From an uncultured Sulfitobacter sp. (GTDB lineage: Bacteria; Pseudomonadota; Alphaproteobacteria; Rhodobacterales; Rhodobacteraceae): 64,000 nt of DNA. The DNA lies in NCBI GenBank assembly GCA_938003685.1, contig CALKXT010000084.1:1-64000 (forward strand), given 5' to 3'. Of this stretch, positions 17,482 through 25,409 are shown in pieces (the first letter of the stretch is position 1; each line of letters starts with the position of its first letter). The notes below the pieces were generated by a model. The model was not told the origin of the DNA. It saw only the letters and a program-made list of their open reading frames with translations, and ran no database searches. The translations under genes were made by a program, and so were the position numbers.

Positions 17482-17868
17482 TTGGCACTGCGGGATCAAA
17501 TTCGGATTTTGGTTGTCGATGATATGTCAACCAGCCGTGGATTAATCACTCAAGCGTTGGATGGATTTGGTGTGCGCAATGTTATAACGGCTGAGAACGG
17601 AAAGCAGGCTTTAGAAACACTGGCGAAACATCCAGTTCACCTCGTAATTTCGGATTATAACATGCCTGAAATGGATGGTTTACAGTTGCTACATTATTTG
17701 CGCGCATCCCCAAAAACTAAAGGTGTTGGTTTCGTATTGATCACGGGACGTGCCGAACAGCAGATAATTGACCACGGTAAAAAACTGGGCATGAATAACT
17801 ATCTTAAAAAACCATTTAATCCTGATCAACTGCGCGGCTGTCTTGAAATGGTTGTTGGACGGCTGTAG
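17482..17868 (+). CDS. Second CheY-like response regulator, probable TTG start
   Basis: A 128-residue single receiver domain with Asp13-Asp14 (LVVDDMSTSR), phospho-acceptor Asp58 (VISDYNMPEMDG), switch Thr88 (VLITGR) and Lys110 (YLKKPFNP). The frame has only TTG at 17482 as a sensible start, with AAAAGGA at 17466-17472 about nine bases upstream. An ATG at 17477 is closer to that site but out of frame and closes after about 22 codons. It is followed with a one-base overlap by the CheZ/CheT-like gene, suggesting a matched regulator-phosphatase pair. Confidence 0.9.
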   Translation: MALRDQIRILVVDDMSTSRGLITQALDGFGVRNVITAENGKQALETLAKHPVHLVISDYNMPEMDGLQLLHYLRASPKTKGVGFVLITGRAEQQIIDHGKKLGMNNYLKKPFNPDQLRGCLEMVVGRL

Positions 17869-18266
17869 TGACTGCATCAAGTGAGATACATGGTAAACAA
17901 AACCTATCAACTCTGATGCAAGAACTGTCAGTGTACCTTGATGATTTGTCGCAGCTGACCCATCGGGTGGAAAACGCAGTAAGCGATCAACATTGTTTGA
18001 TTCCGTCACTGCAAGAGAACACAATCAAACAACTTCAAAGTCTGGATTATATTCGTCAAGCTTTGAACGATCTTGCGACGCTCACCCTGATCTTAGGAGA
18101 ATGCGGTTTTCAAGATGTAGTATCCTCTGAAATCAGAGACGAAATGATGGAAAAGTTAAATTTGAACGACGTAAAGCTTATGGTTTGTAAGGGGCACAAA
18201 AGTTTCACGGATCGCGATGTTAGCGCCAGCTATGGAGATTTTGACTTTTTTGATCGTGGTGATTGA
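17868..18266 (+). CDS. Candidate CheZ/CheT-like phospho-CheY phosphatase
   Basis: The 132-residue helical protein is not one I can name with certainty. Residues 55-66 (QLQSLDYIRQAL) carry D60-x-x-x-Q64, the catalytic signature of CheZ-type phosphatases (Asp143/Gln147 in E. coli CheZ), inside a long amphipathic helix, followed by another helix and an acidic, aromatic end (DFDFFDRGD). CheT of Sinorhizobium meliloti, which as I recall has the same DxxxQ motif, also lies at the end of a che operon. GTG 17868 overlaps the cheY stop by one base. The alternative is an unrelated small helical protein; the call rests on a short motif plus position. Confidence 0.55.
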   Translation: MTASSEIHGKQNLSTLMQELSVYLDDLSQLTHRVENAVSDQHCLIPSLQENTIKQLQSLDYIRQALNDLATLTLILGECGFQDVVSSEIRDEMMEKLNLNDVKLMVCKGHKSFTDRDVSASYGDFDFFDRGD

Positions 18267-18312
18267 TTTATGACCACTTAGTGTACTCAATCTAAAATCA
18301 CTCTGGTACTGT

Positions 18313-18831
18313 TTAAAAAATTTCCAAACCGTTTCCCGCCGACGCTATGATTTCGGAGGCTCGCAGTTCTGGTGTTCCAAGTTCACGCGCAGTTTTTTGT
18401 TTCGCAACTCCGGTGGTGGGCCAGAATAAGATATGGCGCGCTGCGTCTCCACCAAGAGATTGAGACAGGCATGGTATTTTCTCACTTTCCAAGAAACTCA
18501 ATGTAAACATACAATTGGCAGCCCCAACGCCTGACAAGCCGCTAATCATTTGGGCACCGCCAAAGGCCTTTGCGCGCAATCGGCCCCGCTTGGCCCCAAG
18601 TTTCAAGAGGTCATTAATTAATAACTCCATGGAATGGACACCAGCAGCATCGCAACGCGCCTCACGTTGGGTACGACTTGCAATTAACATATGGTTCATT
18701 CCACCCACCCTTGCCAATGGATCCCAGAGGCAACAGGCAACGCAAGACCCCAATAATGTTGAGATCGCCAAGTCCGGTTCGTCAGACACTGCATGTTCAC
18801 CCTGCGTTATGATAAGTCGTTTATTATTCAT
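18313..18831 (-). CDS. cheD: Chemoreceptor glutamine deamidase CheD
   Basis: The 172-residue enzyme deamidates receptor glutamines and in many bacteria also modulates CheY phosphatases. The catalytic Cys30 is in TLLGSCVACCLWDP and the His47 in GGMNHMLIA; the KAFGGAQM segment is also typical. It is translated from an ATG that overlaps the cheB stop by four bases, so cheB-cheD form a minus-strand unit converging on the main che operon with a 46-bp gap. Confidence 0.93.
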   Translation of the reverse strand: MNNKRLIITQGEHAVSDEPDLAISTLLGSCVACCLWDPLARVGGMNHMLIASRTQREARCDAAGVHSMELLINDLLKLGAKRGRLRAKAFGGAQMISGLSGVGAANCMFTLSFLESEKIPCLSQSLGGDAARHILFWPTTGVAKQKTARELGTPELRASEIIASAGNGLEIF

Positions 18832-19931
18832 CGGGCATTCCGGCGTGATTTTAAGCGGTGATGATCAATTGCTTGATTGATAGCGGGGCCAATCTGTTCA
18901 AGAGGTAGTTGTTTATCAACGACACCTAGCTTCCAAGCTGCTTTTGGCATGCCGTAGACCACGCTGGTTTCTTCGTCCTGTCCAATTGTGAATGCACCTG
19001 AGCGGTGAAGGAGTTGCATGCCAACAGAACCATCCCGACCTAAACCAGTTAAAATCACCGCAATGACGTCATGGCCAAATGGTGCTGCGGATGAGAAAAG
19101 TGTATCCACCGATGGGCAATGCGCCGCAGATTCAATATTTGATCGTAAATATGTTTGCCAACTACCGTTGCGTTGCACCAATTCTGTGTGGGCTCCTTGT
19201 TCGGGTGCCAGCACGATTTGCCCGGGTCCAAGAGTAAAGCCGTTGCTTGCAAAGCTGACGTCTTGAACCAAGTTTTTGTTTAAGAGATGCGAGAAACTGA
19301 CCAAGAACGTAGCTGGCATGTGCTGAACAATGACAACTGGCGGGCCGTCAACGCGCAATGCAGGTAAAACCGTTTCGAGCGCATTTACACCTCCCGTTGA
19401 TGCCCCGATCAGAACAACAGGTTGCGGGCCTGAAGTTTCAGGAGATCGTCTAATGTTGACGTTAGCGCGCATTTTTTCAAATGGTTGTACTGTTGAACAC
19501 GCCGCCGAAAATACCCGCCGCGCAATGTCATGAGATGCCTTTGAATCCATACCATTGCCAGATTTCAGAATGCAATCCACTGCTCCAATGGTAAGTGCTG
19601 AGATCGCTGCCTCAGAACCAAGTTTGGTCGCACTCGACACCATCACAACCGGCATCGGCTTGAGGCGCATCAGGCGGGTGAGGAATTCCAATCCGTTCAT
19701 GCCTGGCATTTCAATGTCCAAGGTGATGACATCGGGATTGGTTGCTTTGATCATGTCACGGGCTTCTTGCGCGCTTGCGGCTTCACCAACCACTTGCAGC
19801 CGAGGATCTTTGTTCAAAATGATCCGCAACCAAGTTCGGATTGCACGGGAATCGTCTACAATAACAACACGTTTTGTTAAAACGTGGAGTGGTTTTTTGC
19901 CACCCGTACCAATAGAAAGCGTCATAGGCAC
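18828..19931 (-). CDS. cheB: Protein-glutamate methylesterase/deamidase CheB
   Basis: The 367-residue protein combines an N-terminal receiver domain (acidic pair VDDSRAIR, phospho-Asp72 in ITLDIEMPGMNG) with a C-terminal methylesterase showing the Ser-His-Asp elements GASTGGVNALE, VIVQHMP and LTGLGRDGSVGM. It reverses CheR methylation once phosphorylated by CheA. The start may be GTG 19931 or ATG 19925. It is divergent from nothing; about 210 bp upstream is the end of the ABC ATPase gene. Confidence 0.94.
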   Translation of the reverse strand: MPMTLSIGTGGKKPLHVLTKRVVIVDDSRAIRTWLRIILNKDPRLQVVGEAASAQEARDMIKATNPDVITLDIEMPGMNGLEFLTRLMRLKPMPVVMVSSATKLGSEAAISALTIGAVDCILKSGNGMDSKASHDIARRVFSAACSTVQPFEKMRANVNIRRSPETSGPQPVVLIGASTGGVNALETVLPALRVDGPPVVIVQHMPATFLVSFSHLLNKNLVQDVSFASNGFTLGPGQIVLAPEQGAHTELVQRNGSWQTYLRSNIESAAHCPSVDTLFSSAAPFGHDVIAVILTGLGRDGSVGMQLLHRSGAFTIGQDEETSVVYGMPKAAWKLGVVDKQLPLEQIGPAINQAIDHHRLKSRRNAR

Positions 19932-20082
19932 AACATAATACGCTGACTAAACTGCACACAAAGCTCCACTGTTGAGGCAAAGATAGCCTTCATCGTGAGT
20001 ATGTGATCAAGCGGTGAAAGGTGGATTAAAATCTATATGCGATAATCTGGAAAATTGTTTAGATTATACTACAAATAGACTC

Positions 20083-20120
20083 CCAAAACGAAGACACCGC
20101 CACGATGACGTAGCGGTGTC
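20083..20120 (-). terminator. Probable terminator downstream of the sugar ABC operon
   Basis: A 12-bp stem (20093-20104 with 20109-20120, GACACCGC core, one wobble) has a four-base loop. Read on the minus strand it is followed by TTCGTTTT, a broken U-tract, and it lies just after the ATPase stop at 20143. On the plus strand no U-run follows. Confidence 0.65.
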
Positions 20121-20142
20121 AAAATATTATATAGATTTGTTT

Positions 20143-20919
20143 CTAGACCGTTCCGCCAAGGCTGCCTTCGAGTGCGACCATTTCTTGGCCGCCTGCCATT
20201 AGATCTTGCAACGCTTCTGGTGTGATTTCGCCTTTTAATGCTGTGCCGAGGGTTTTGCCGCGATTCAATACCGTAAAACGATCCCCCACAGCCATTGCGT
20301 GGCGCACATTGTGGGTGATGAAAACCACAGCAATACCTTGCTTGCGCACCCGGTCTATGGTTGCCAACACATTCGCAGTTTGACGTACCCCAAGGGCGGA
20401 TGTCGGTTCATCCAAGATCAGTACTTTTGCACCAAAATGCACCGCGCGGGCAATCGCCACGGTTTGACGTTCACCACCAGACAATGTGCCCACCGCCTGA
20501 TCAGGACCGCGTAGGTTGATGCCCATTTTCTTCATTTCTTCCATGGTCACGTCATTTGCGTAATCATGATCAAACACATTGATCGGCCCGACCTTCTTGA
20601 TCGGCTCGTTGCCCATAAAGAAATTGCGCGCAACTGACATCAAGGGGATCATCCCAAGGTGCTGATGAACTGTCGCAATGCCCGCCGAAATTGCAGCGCG
20701 CGGGTTGGCAAAATCCATCGGTTGGCCGTCAAAAACGATCTCACCTTTGGTGGGTTTGTGAACGCCGGACATGGTTTTGATAAACGTCGATTTGCCCGCA
20801 CCGTTGTCGCCCAAAAGGCAGTGACATTCACCGGGCAAGACATCTACAGACACACCTGCAAGCGCAATCACACTGCCAAAATGTTTTTCGATATTCTTCA
20901 TTTCAATAATGGGCGACAT
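20143..20919 (-). CDS. Sugar/cyclitol ABC transporter ATP-binding protein
   Basis: The 258-residue ATPase has a single nucleotide-binding domain: Walker A GDNGAGKST, Q-loop VHQHLGM, signature LSGGERQ, Walker B VLILDEPTSALG and H-loop FITHNV. Most CUT2 sugar importers use a two-domain ATPase of about 500 residues; single-domain forms such as FrcA of rhizobial fructose importers exist. Its start shares one base with the permease stop. From position inside the inositol cluster it most likely powers inositol uptake, though fructose/ribose-type ligands cannot be excluded. Confidence 0.86.
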   Translation of the reverse strand: MSPIIEMKNIEKHFGSVIALAGVSVDVLPGECHCLLGDNGAGKSTFIKTMSGVHKPTKGEIVFDGQPMDFANPRAAISAGIATVHQHLGMIPLMSVARNFFMGNEPIKKVGPINVFDHDYANDVTMEEMKKMGINLRGPDQAVGTLSGGERQTVAIARAVHFGAKVLILDEPTSALGVRQTANVLATIDRVRKQGIAVVFITHNVRHAMAVGDRFTVLNRGKTLGTALKGEITPEALQDLMAGGQEMVALEGSLGGTV

Positions 20920-22031
20920 TAGCGTTCTCCCGTAATGATGCGGCGAATATAGGTGTTCAGGATCACCGCCGCGAGGAGGATGATGCCCAAGAACACGCGG
21001 AACAAGCTCGATTCAACACCCGCAAAAAACAGACCCTGCTGAACCACACCAAAGATCAACGCGCCCAAGGCCGCCCCGATTACCGAGCCATATCCGCCCG
21101 TCAACAATGCGCCGCCAATGACCACCGCGATGATCGCCTCAAACTCTTTCAGCAATCCGCGATCCGCACCGGCAGATCCGAACTCCATCACCTGACACAC
21201 GGCAAAGACAGTGGCACAAAAGGCGGTAAACATGAACATTTTGATCTTTACGCTGCTCACCGGAACACCCGCATTACGTGCCGCGTCTGCATCACCGCCT
21301 GCCGCAAAAATCCAATTGCCGAACCGGGTGCGCGTCAGGACGAAGTGCCCGACAATCACCAGACCAATCGCCCAGACAATCAGCATCGGTATGCCGTTCA
21401 CCACAGGTTCGCCTGCACGGTTGCCACGTTCGAACACGCTGATGATGCCCATATCGCCCAACCAATTAAAGATTGGAGCGCCGATTTTGGCCCCAAAGAT
21501 CGGCGCAAGCCAATCCCCCTCAGCCGCTTCACGAATACCGCCGATGATGGTCTTGCGCTCGACAGTCTGGGGAATAAAGATCGTAAATCCACGCAGGATA
21601 AACAGGGTCGCCAGTGTCACAATAAAGCTCGGCAATCCGGTCTTTACCACGATGTAACCGTTCAGGGCCCCAAACGCGACGCAGATGGCAAATGTAACCA
21701 GAATGGCAATCCACATGGGCCAGCCCAATGTCACCCCAAAAATTGCGATCATCATACCGGCAAAGCCGATCATCGAACCGACCGACAAATCAAATTCGCC
21801 TGCGATCATCAGCAGACAGGCACCCACTGCAATGATCATGAATTGTGCGGATACCACGGACCAGTTCATCACACCTTGTGAATTGAACATGCCGCTGTCG
21901 AACGCGAACAAACCAAAGAACACAAAAACGGCAACCGTTCCCACGATTCCACCCAATTCAGGGCGGATCAGGGCCTGTCGAAATTTTGAGATTTCTTTGA
22001 TTCTTTCGTCACCATTTGAGACGTCAGACAT
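20919..22031 (-). CDS. Sugar/cyclitol ABC transporter permease (CUT2 family)
   Basis: About 370 residues with eight to ten membrane spans and the CUT2/BPD_transp_2 signatures (AGEFDLSVGSMIGFAGM, NGYIVVKTGLPSFIVTLATLFILRG, AGVPVSSVKIKMFMFTAFCATVF). An insert of about 50 residues between the middle spans (VERKTIIGGIREAAEGDWLAP) is similar to FrcC-type permeases. I favour ATG 22031 over the adjacent GTG 22034 because of spacing to AAAGGAAG. It follows the binding-protein gene after an intercistronic terminator-like hairpin and overlaps the ATPase gene. Confidence 0.87.
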   Translation of the reverse strand: MSDVSNGDERIKEISKFRQALIRPELGGIVGTVAVFVFFGLFAFDSGMFNSQGVMNWSVVSAQFMIIAVGACLLMIAGEFDLSVGSMIGFAGMMIAIFGVTLGWPMWIAILVTFAICVAFGALNGYIVVKTGLPSFIVTLATLFILRGFTIFIPQTVERKTIIGGIREAAEGDWLAPIFGAKIGAPIFNWLGDMGIISVFERGNRAGEPVVNGIPMLIVWAIGLVIVGHFVLTRTRFGNWIFAAGGDADAARNAGVPVSSVKIKMFMFTAFCATVFAVCQVMEFGSAGADRGLLKEFEAIIAVVIGGALLTGGYGSVIGAALGALIFGVVQQGLFFAGVESSLFRVFLGIILLAAVILNTYIRRIITGER

Positions 22032-22066
22032 CACAGCTTCCTTTAGTCAATTTGGGATTTTGGGAT

Positions 22067-22099
22067 AAAAAAGCGGCCGCAGCGCTTGCCACGGCCGCT
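22067..22099 (-). terminator. Terminator-like attenuating hairpin between binding-protein and permease genes
   Basis: On the minus strand AGCGGCCG, a 12-base loop and CGGCCGCT are followed directly by TTTTTT (complement of 22067-22072). It lies 23 nt after the binding-protein stop and 36 nt before the permease start. Partial termination here would make much more binding protein than membrane subunits. Confidence 0.82.
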
Positions 22100-22121
22100 C
22101 TTTATTCGTCAGTTGTTAAAC

Positions 22122-23072
22122 TTAGCGGTACTCGCCAGCGAACTCTTCAACTTTTTCAAGGCCATCAGCTGTCACGAAGCCAGGACCAGAGTTGATGTTG
22201 TTGCCAGGCAGCACGCCGTAACGGTGGTAGTTGGTCAAAACAACAACCGGCAGGTAGGCCTGCAAGAATGGCTGTTGATCGATGCCCCACTTGATTGTGC
22301 CAGCTTTGATACCTTTTACGATCTCTTCGCCAAGGTCGAATGTACCAAAGTAGATGTCGCCGGCCATGCCGTTTTCATCCAGTGCCAACAGCGTTGGATC
22401 AGCAGATGTTGGTCCAAGTGTCAGGATCGCGTCGGTTTCTGGGTTCGCTGAAAGGTATGCAAGAACACGGTTCTTAATCTCGGCAGGGTCTTGACCTGAA
22501 TCGATCATTTGATTGCCAAGCTCAATGCCCAAGCCATCAGCAAAACCTTGGCAACGCTCGGTAGACGACGGTGAGGAAATGTAGTGGTTTACGCATAGGA
22601 ACGACCCAACGCCGTCACCGGATGCGCGCTGTCCAGCCGCAAAACCTGCGTCATACTCAGGCTGACCAACATACATCAGCGCGCCAACTTCGCGTGCCTG
22701 TGCAGGTGTGCCAGAGTTCATGATGATCACGTCAACACCGGAATCAACCGCTGCCATGATGGGCCCCTTAAGGACTTCAAAGTCGGATAGCGTTGTGATG
22801 ATACCGTTTGGCCCGGATGCCGCGGCCTGTTCGATGATGCGCGCCATGTCGGCAAGGTCACCTGTGGGCGGGTTGCGGTATTCAACCTCAACGCCCATTT
22901 GTTCACCGGCAAGCGCGATGCCGTTCTTAACCGTGTTCCACCAGCTGTCGCTGTCGGGTGCATGGCTAACCAGTACGTATTTTTCGCCCTCAGCGGACGC
23001 TGTGGTTGCAACCATCATGGGTGCTGCCACAATCGCAGTCGCAAGTGCGATGTTCTTAAAAATTGATGACAT
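22122..23072 (-). CDS. Periplasmic sugar/cyclitol-binding protein of the ABC importer
   Basis: The 316-residue protein has a Sec signal peptide (MSSIFKNIALATAIVAAPMMVATTASA) and a periplasmic-binding-protein type 1 fold like ribose- and inositol-binding proteins (KYVLVSHAPDSDSWWNTVKNGIALAGEQMGVEVEY, QAAASGPNGIITTLSD, ILTLGPTSADPTLLALDENG, WGIDQQPFLQAYLPVVVL). ATG 23072 is preferred, with GGGAGGAAG just upstream; an in-frame ATG at 23165 would place about 31 extra residues before the signal peptide. The promoter region holds the palindrome at 23161-23174 shared with the iolD promoter, so control by the adjacent LacI-type regulator is likely. The inositol ligand is inferred from context. Confidence 0.87.
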   Translation of the reverse strand: MSSIFKNIALATAIVAAPMMVATTASAEGEKYVLVSHAPDSDSWWNTVKNGIALAGEQMGVEVEYRNPPTGDLADMARIIEQAAASGPNGIITTLSDFEVLKGPIMAAVDSGVDVIIMNSGTPAQAREVGALMYVGQPEYDAGFAAGQRASGDGVGSFLCVNHYISSPSSTERCQGFADGLGIELGNQMIDSGQDPAEIKNRVLAYLSANPETDAILTLGPTSADPTLLALDENGMAGDIYFGTFDLGEEIVKGIKAGTIKWGIDQQPFLQAYLPVVVLTNYHRYGVLPGNNINSGPGFVTADGLEKVEEFAGEYR

Positions 23073-23159
23073 GAACTTCCTCCCTGTTTTTCCAGTAAAC
23101 TGGCTTAAGATCAGTTTCCCACCGATCCTTGGAATCAAGTAACCATAACTTGGATCATA

Positions 23160-23175
23160 ATGCAACCGGTTGCAA
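23160..23175. promoter_or_regulatory. LacI-family operator, copy 1 (divergent promoter)
   Basis: The 14-bp perfect palindrome TGCAACCGGTTGCA (23161-23174), centred on CCGG with outer TGCAA, has the form of LacI/PurR-family operators. It lies between the divergent binding-protein gene and the lacI-type gene. The same site, as the exact reverse complement over 16 bp (ATGCAACCGGTTGCAA), recurs at 27463-27478. Confidence 0.85.
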
Positions 23176-23255
23176 AAATATCTGACAGGTTCAGGATTTC
23201 ATTTAGGCGTGCCTGCGCATAAAAGGGATATGCGCCCAATTGGAGAAGACCGAGC

Positions 23256-24254
23256 ATGGCCAAGACCCTCAAAGATGTTGCTGAACGCGCTGGTGTGTCT
23301 CGATCCGCAGTGTCACGTACTTTTACAGATGGCGCATCTGTGTCTGTCAAAATGCGAAAACGTGTTGAAAAAGCCGCTGAAGAATTGGGCTATAGTCCAA
23401 ACGCTTTAGCCTCCAGCTTGACCACCGGGCGTACGAAACTAATTGGCTTGGTATCCAATAACTTTCACAATCCAATCTTTTTGGAAGTCTTTGATCTGTT
23501 TACCCGTGGTCTTCAGGATCAAGGATTGCGCCCGCTTTTGGTCAATCTGACCGATGAAACCGATCCCGCAAATTCGGTGCGCATGTTGCGCCAGTATTCT
23601 GTTGATGGGGTGGTGGTTGCCTCCTCTACCCTGCCCCCGGGATTTGCCAAGGCATTTCGCGATGCTGGCGTGCCGGTTGTGCATTCCTTTGGTCGCCTAT
23701 CAACGGCACCGCAGGTTCATGTGGTTGGTATTGATAACGTAGAAAGTGGGCGTATGGCGGCCCGGACACTTATCGAACGCGGATACACAAAAATCGGGTT
23801 CCTAGGCGGGCCTGAAATTGCCACATCTACCCAAGACCGGATGCAAGGGTTTATCATGGAGGCCACGGGCCATCCTGACGTGGAGGTGTCTCATTCTTTT
23901 GCGGATGCCTATTCATTCGACGCGGGGCGCAAAGAAATGTTGCGTTTGTTGGACGGCACCCCGGCGCAAGCGTATTTCTGTGGTGATGATGTTTTGTCGA
24001 TTGGTGCTTTGTCTGCGATTGCAGACAACAATCTGTCAGTGCCAGATGACATCGGTATCATTGGGTTGAATGACATGGAGATGTCGGCCTGGGAAAACAT
24101 CAACCTGACTACCATTCATCAACCGATCAAACAGATCGTCGCCTCAACCATTGAATTGATGTTAGCGATGCTCAAAGATGCAGACCGTTATCCAGAGGCG
24201 CGGATATTTGCCTGCGAGATCATTGAGCGGGGCACATTAAAGCCCCTGCCCTAA
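23256..24254 (+). CDS. LacI-family transcriptional regulator of the inositol cluster
   Basis: The 332-residue protein has an N-terminal helix-turn-helix (TLKDVAERAGVSRSAVSRTFTDGASVS), the hinge-helix region (NALASSLTTGRTKLIGLV) and a periplasmic-binding-protein-like effector domain ending EIIERGTLKPLP. GGAGAAG precedes the ATG. It sits between the transporter and catabolic genes, and two identical palindromes flank its neighbourhood. It probably represses both units until inositol or a pathway intermediate binds. The effector is inferred. Confidence 0.9.
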   Translation: MAKTLKDVAERAGVSRSAVSRTFTDGASVSVKMRKRVEKAAEELGYSPNALASSLTTGRTKLIGLVSNNFHNPIFLEVFDLFTRGLQDQGLRPLLVNLTDETDPANSVRMLRQYSVDGVVVASSTLPPGFAKAFRDAGVPVVHSFGRLSTAPQVHVVGIDNVESGRMAARTLIERGYTKIGFLGGPEIATSTQDRMQGFIMEATGHPDVEVSHSFADAYSFDAGRKEMLRLLDGTPAQAYFCGDDVLSIGALSAIADNNLSVPDDIGIIGLNDMEMSAWENINLTTIHQPIKQIVASTIELMLAMLKDADRYPEARIFACEIIERGTLKPLP

Positions 24255-24263
24255 GTATCTGTT

Positions 24264-25397
24264 TTATCTAAACATTGGAGGACGCGCATCCATCCATTCA
24301 CCCTCTGCCTTGGCGGATGCGACCGCCGTATGCACAGCCGCCATAGAGCGCACGCCGTCAGACGCATTTGGCAGGCCATCGCGCACCTCACCCCGGATTG
24401 CGTCCGCCAGATCGCAATAGATATTCGCCACGGCCAGCGGGAACCCTTCGGGGTGTGCAATCGACACACGGGATAGACGCTGTGCATCCTCGTGCAAACC
24501 ACCCTCACCTTTTTCGATGATCTGGGTGCGCCCCCCAACAGGTGTGTAAATCAACTGGTTTGGTTGTTCTGATGCCCACCGCAAGCCGCCGGTTTCACCA
24601 AACACTTGGATATCAAACCCATGCTGGCGCCCGATGGCGACCGACGATGTCCAAAGCCGCCCAACCGTGCCACCAGACATGCGAAAATTAACCATTGCGT
24701 CGTCTTCTAGCACCCGACTGGAAATCGTGGACGCAAAATCAGCAGATAGTTTTTCAACCTCATCGTCGCAGATAAAGCCTGCCATATGCATGGCGTGAAT
24801 ACCGCAATCAGCAAATTGCCCAGACACACCTGCCATCGCCGGATCATAGCGCCAACGGACACGCGGATTGTCCGCATCCGCCGCATCGCCGTGATGACCA
24901 TGGCTAAAGTTCGTGACCACCAAACGTATCTTGCCAATTTCGCCATTTCGCACCATCGCGCGGGCTTGGCGTACCATCGGATAAGCCGAATAGCAGTAGT
25001 TCACGGCACAGATTTTGCCCGCAGCTTCTGCCACACGCACAATCTCTTCGCCTTCTTCGACATTCATCGTCATCGGCTTTTCACACAGCACGTTGAAGCC
25101 TGCCTCAAGGAATGCCTTGGTGATCTCAAAATGCGTCGAATTAGGCGTGGCTACTGTGACCAGATCAACGCGGTCTGCACGGTCCTTTTCGCCTGCCAAC
25201 ATTTCCTGCCAATCGCCATAGGCGCGGTCCGGAGCCACCCCCAAACGCTGTGCATATTCACGCCCCACGTCCGCGCGATGATCAAGCGCCCCAGCACTCA
25301 GTTCAAACAACCCATCCGCTTGTGCGCCCAAACGGTGCGCTGGTCCGATTTGACTGCCTTCGCCGCCACCGATCATGCCCCACTTTAACTTTGCCAT
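24264..25397 (-). CDS. Gfo/Idh/MocA-family oxidoreductase (inositol-type dehydrogenase)
   Basis: The 377-residue NAD(P)-dependent dehydrogenase has the Rossmann motif WGMIGGGEGSQIGPAH, the VATPNSTHF segment and the catalytic-lysine motif CEKPMTMN. A cyclitol dehydrogenase domain follows, with DCGIHAMHMAGF providing the usual D...H pair. The ADADNPRVRWRYDPAMAGVSG stretch resembles longer members acting on scyllo-inositol or levoglucosan-like sugars. It is the distal gene of a three-gene minus-strand unit (dehydrogenase, iolE, this gene), 12 nt after iolE, and converges on lacI with a 9-bp gap. Confidence 0.83.
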   Translation of the reverse strand: MAKLKWGMIGGGEGSQIGPAHRLGAQADGLFELSAGALDHRADVGREYAQRLGVAPDRAYGDWQEMLAGEKDRADRVDLVTVATPNSTHFEITKAFLEAGFNVLCEKPMTMNVEEGEEIVRVAEAAGKICAVNYCYSAYPMVRQARAMVRNGEIGKIRLVVTNFSHGHHGDAADADNPRVRWRYDPAMAGVSGQFADCGIHAMHMAGFICDDEVEKLSADFASTISSRVLEDDAMVNFRMSGGTVGRLWTSSVAIGRQHGFDIQVFGETGGLRWASEQPNQLIYTPVGGRTQIIEKGEGGLHEDAQRLSRVSIAHPEGFPLAVANIYCDLADAIRGEVRDGLPNASDGVRSMAAVHTAVASAKAEGEWMDARPPMFR

Positions 25398-25409
25398 GAT
25401 GTATATTCC

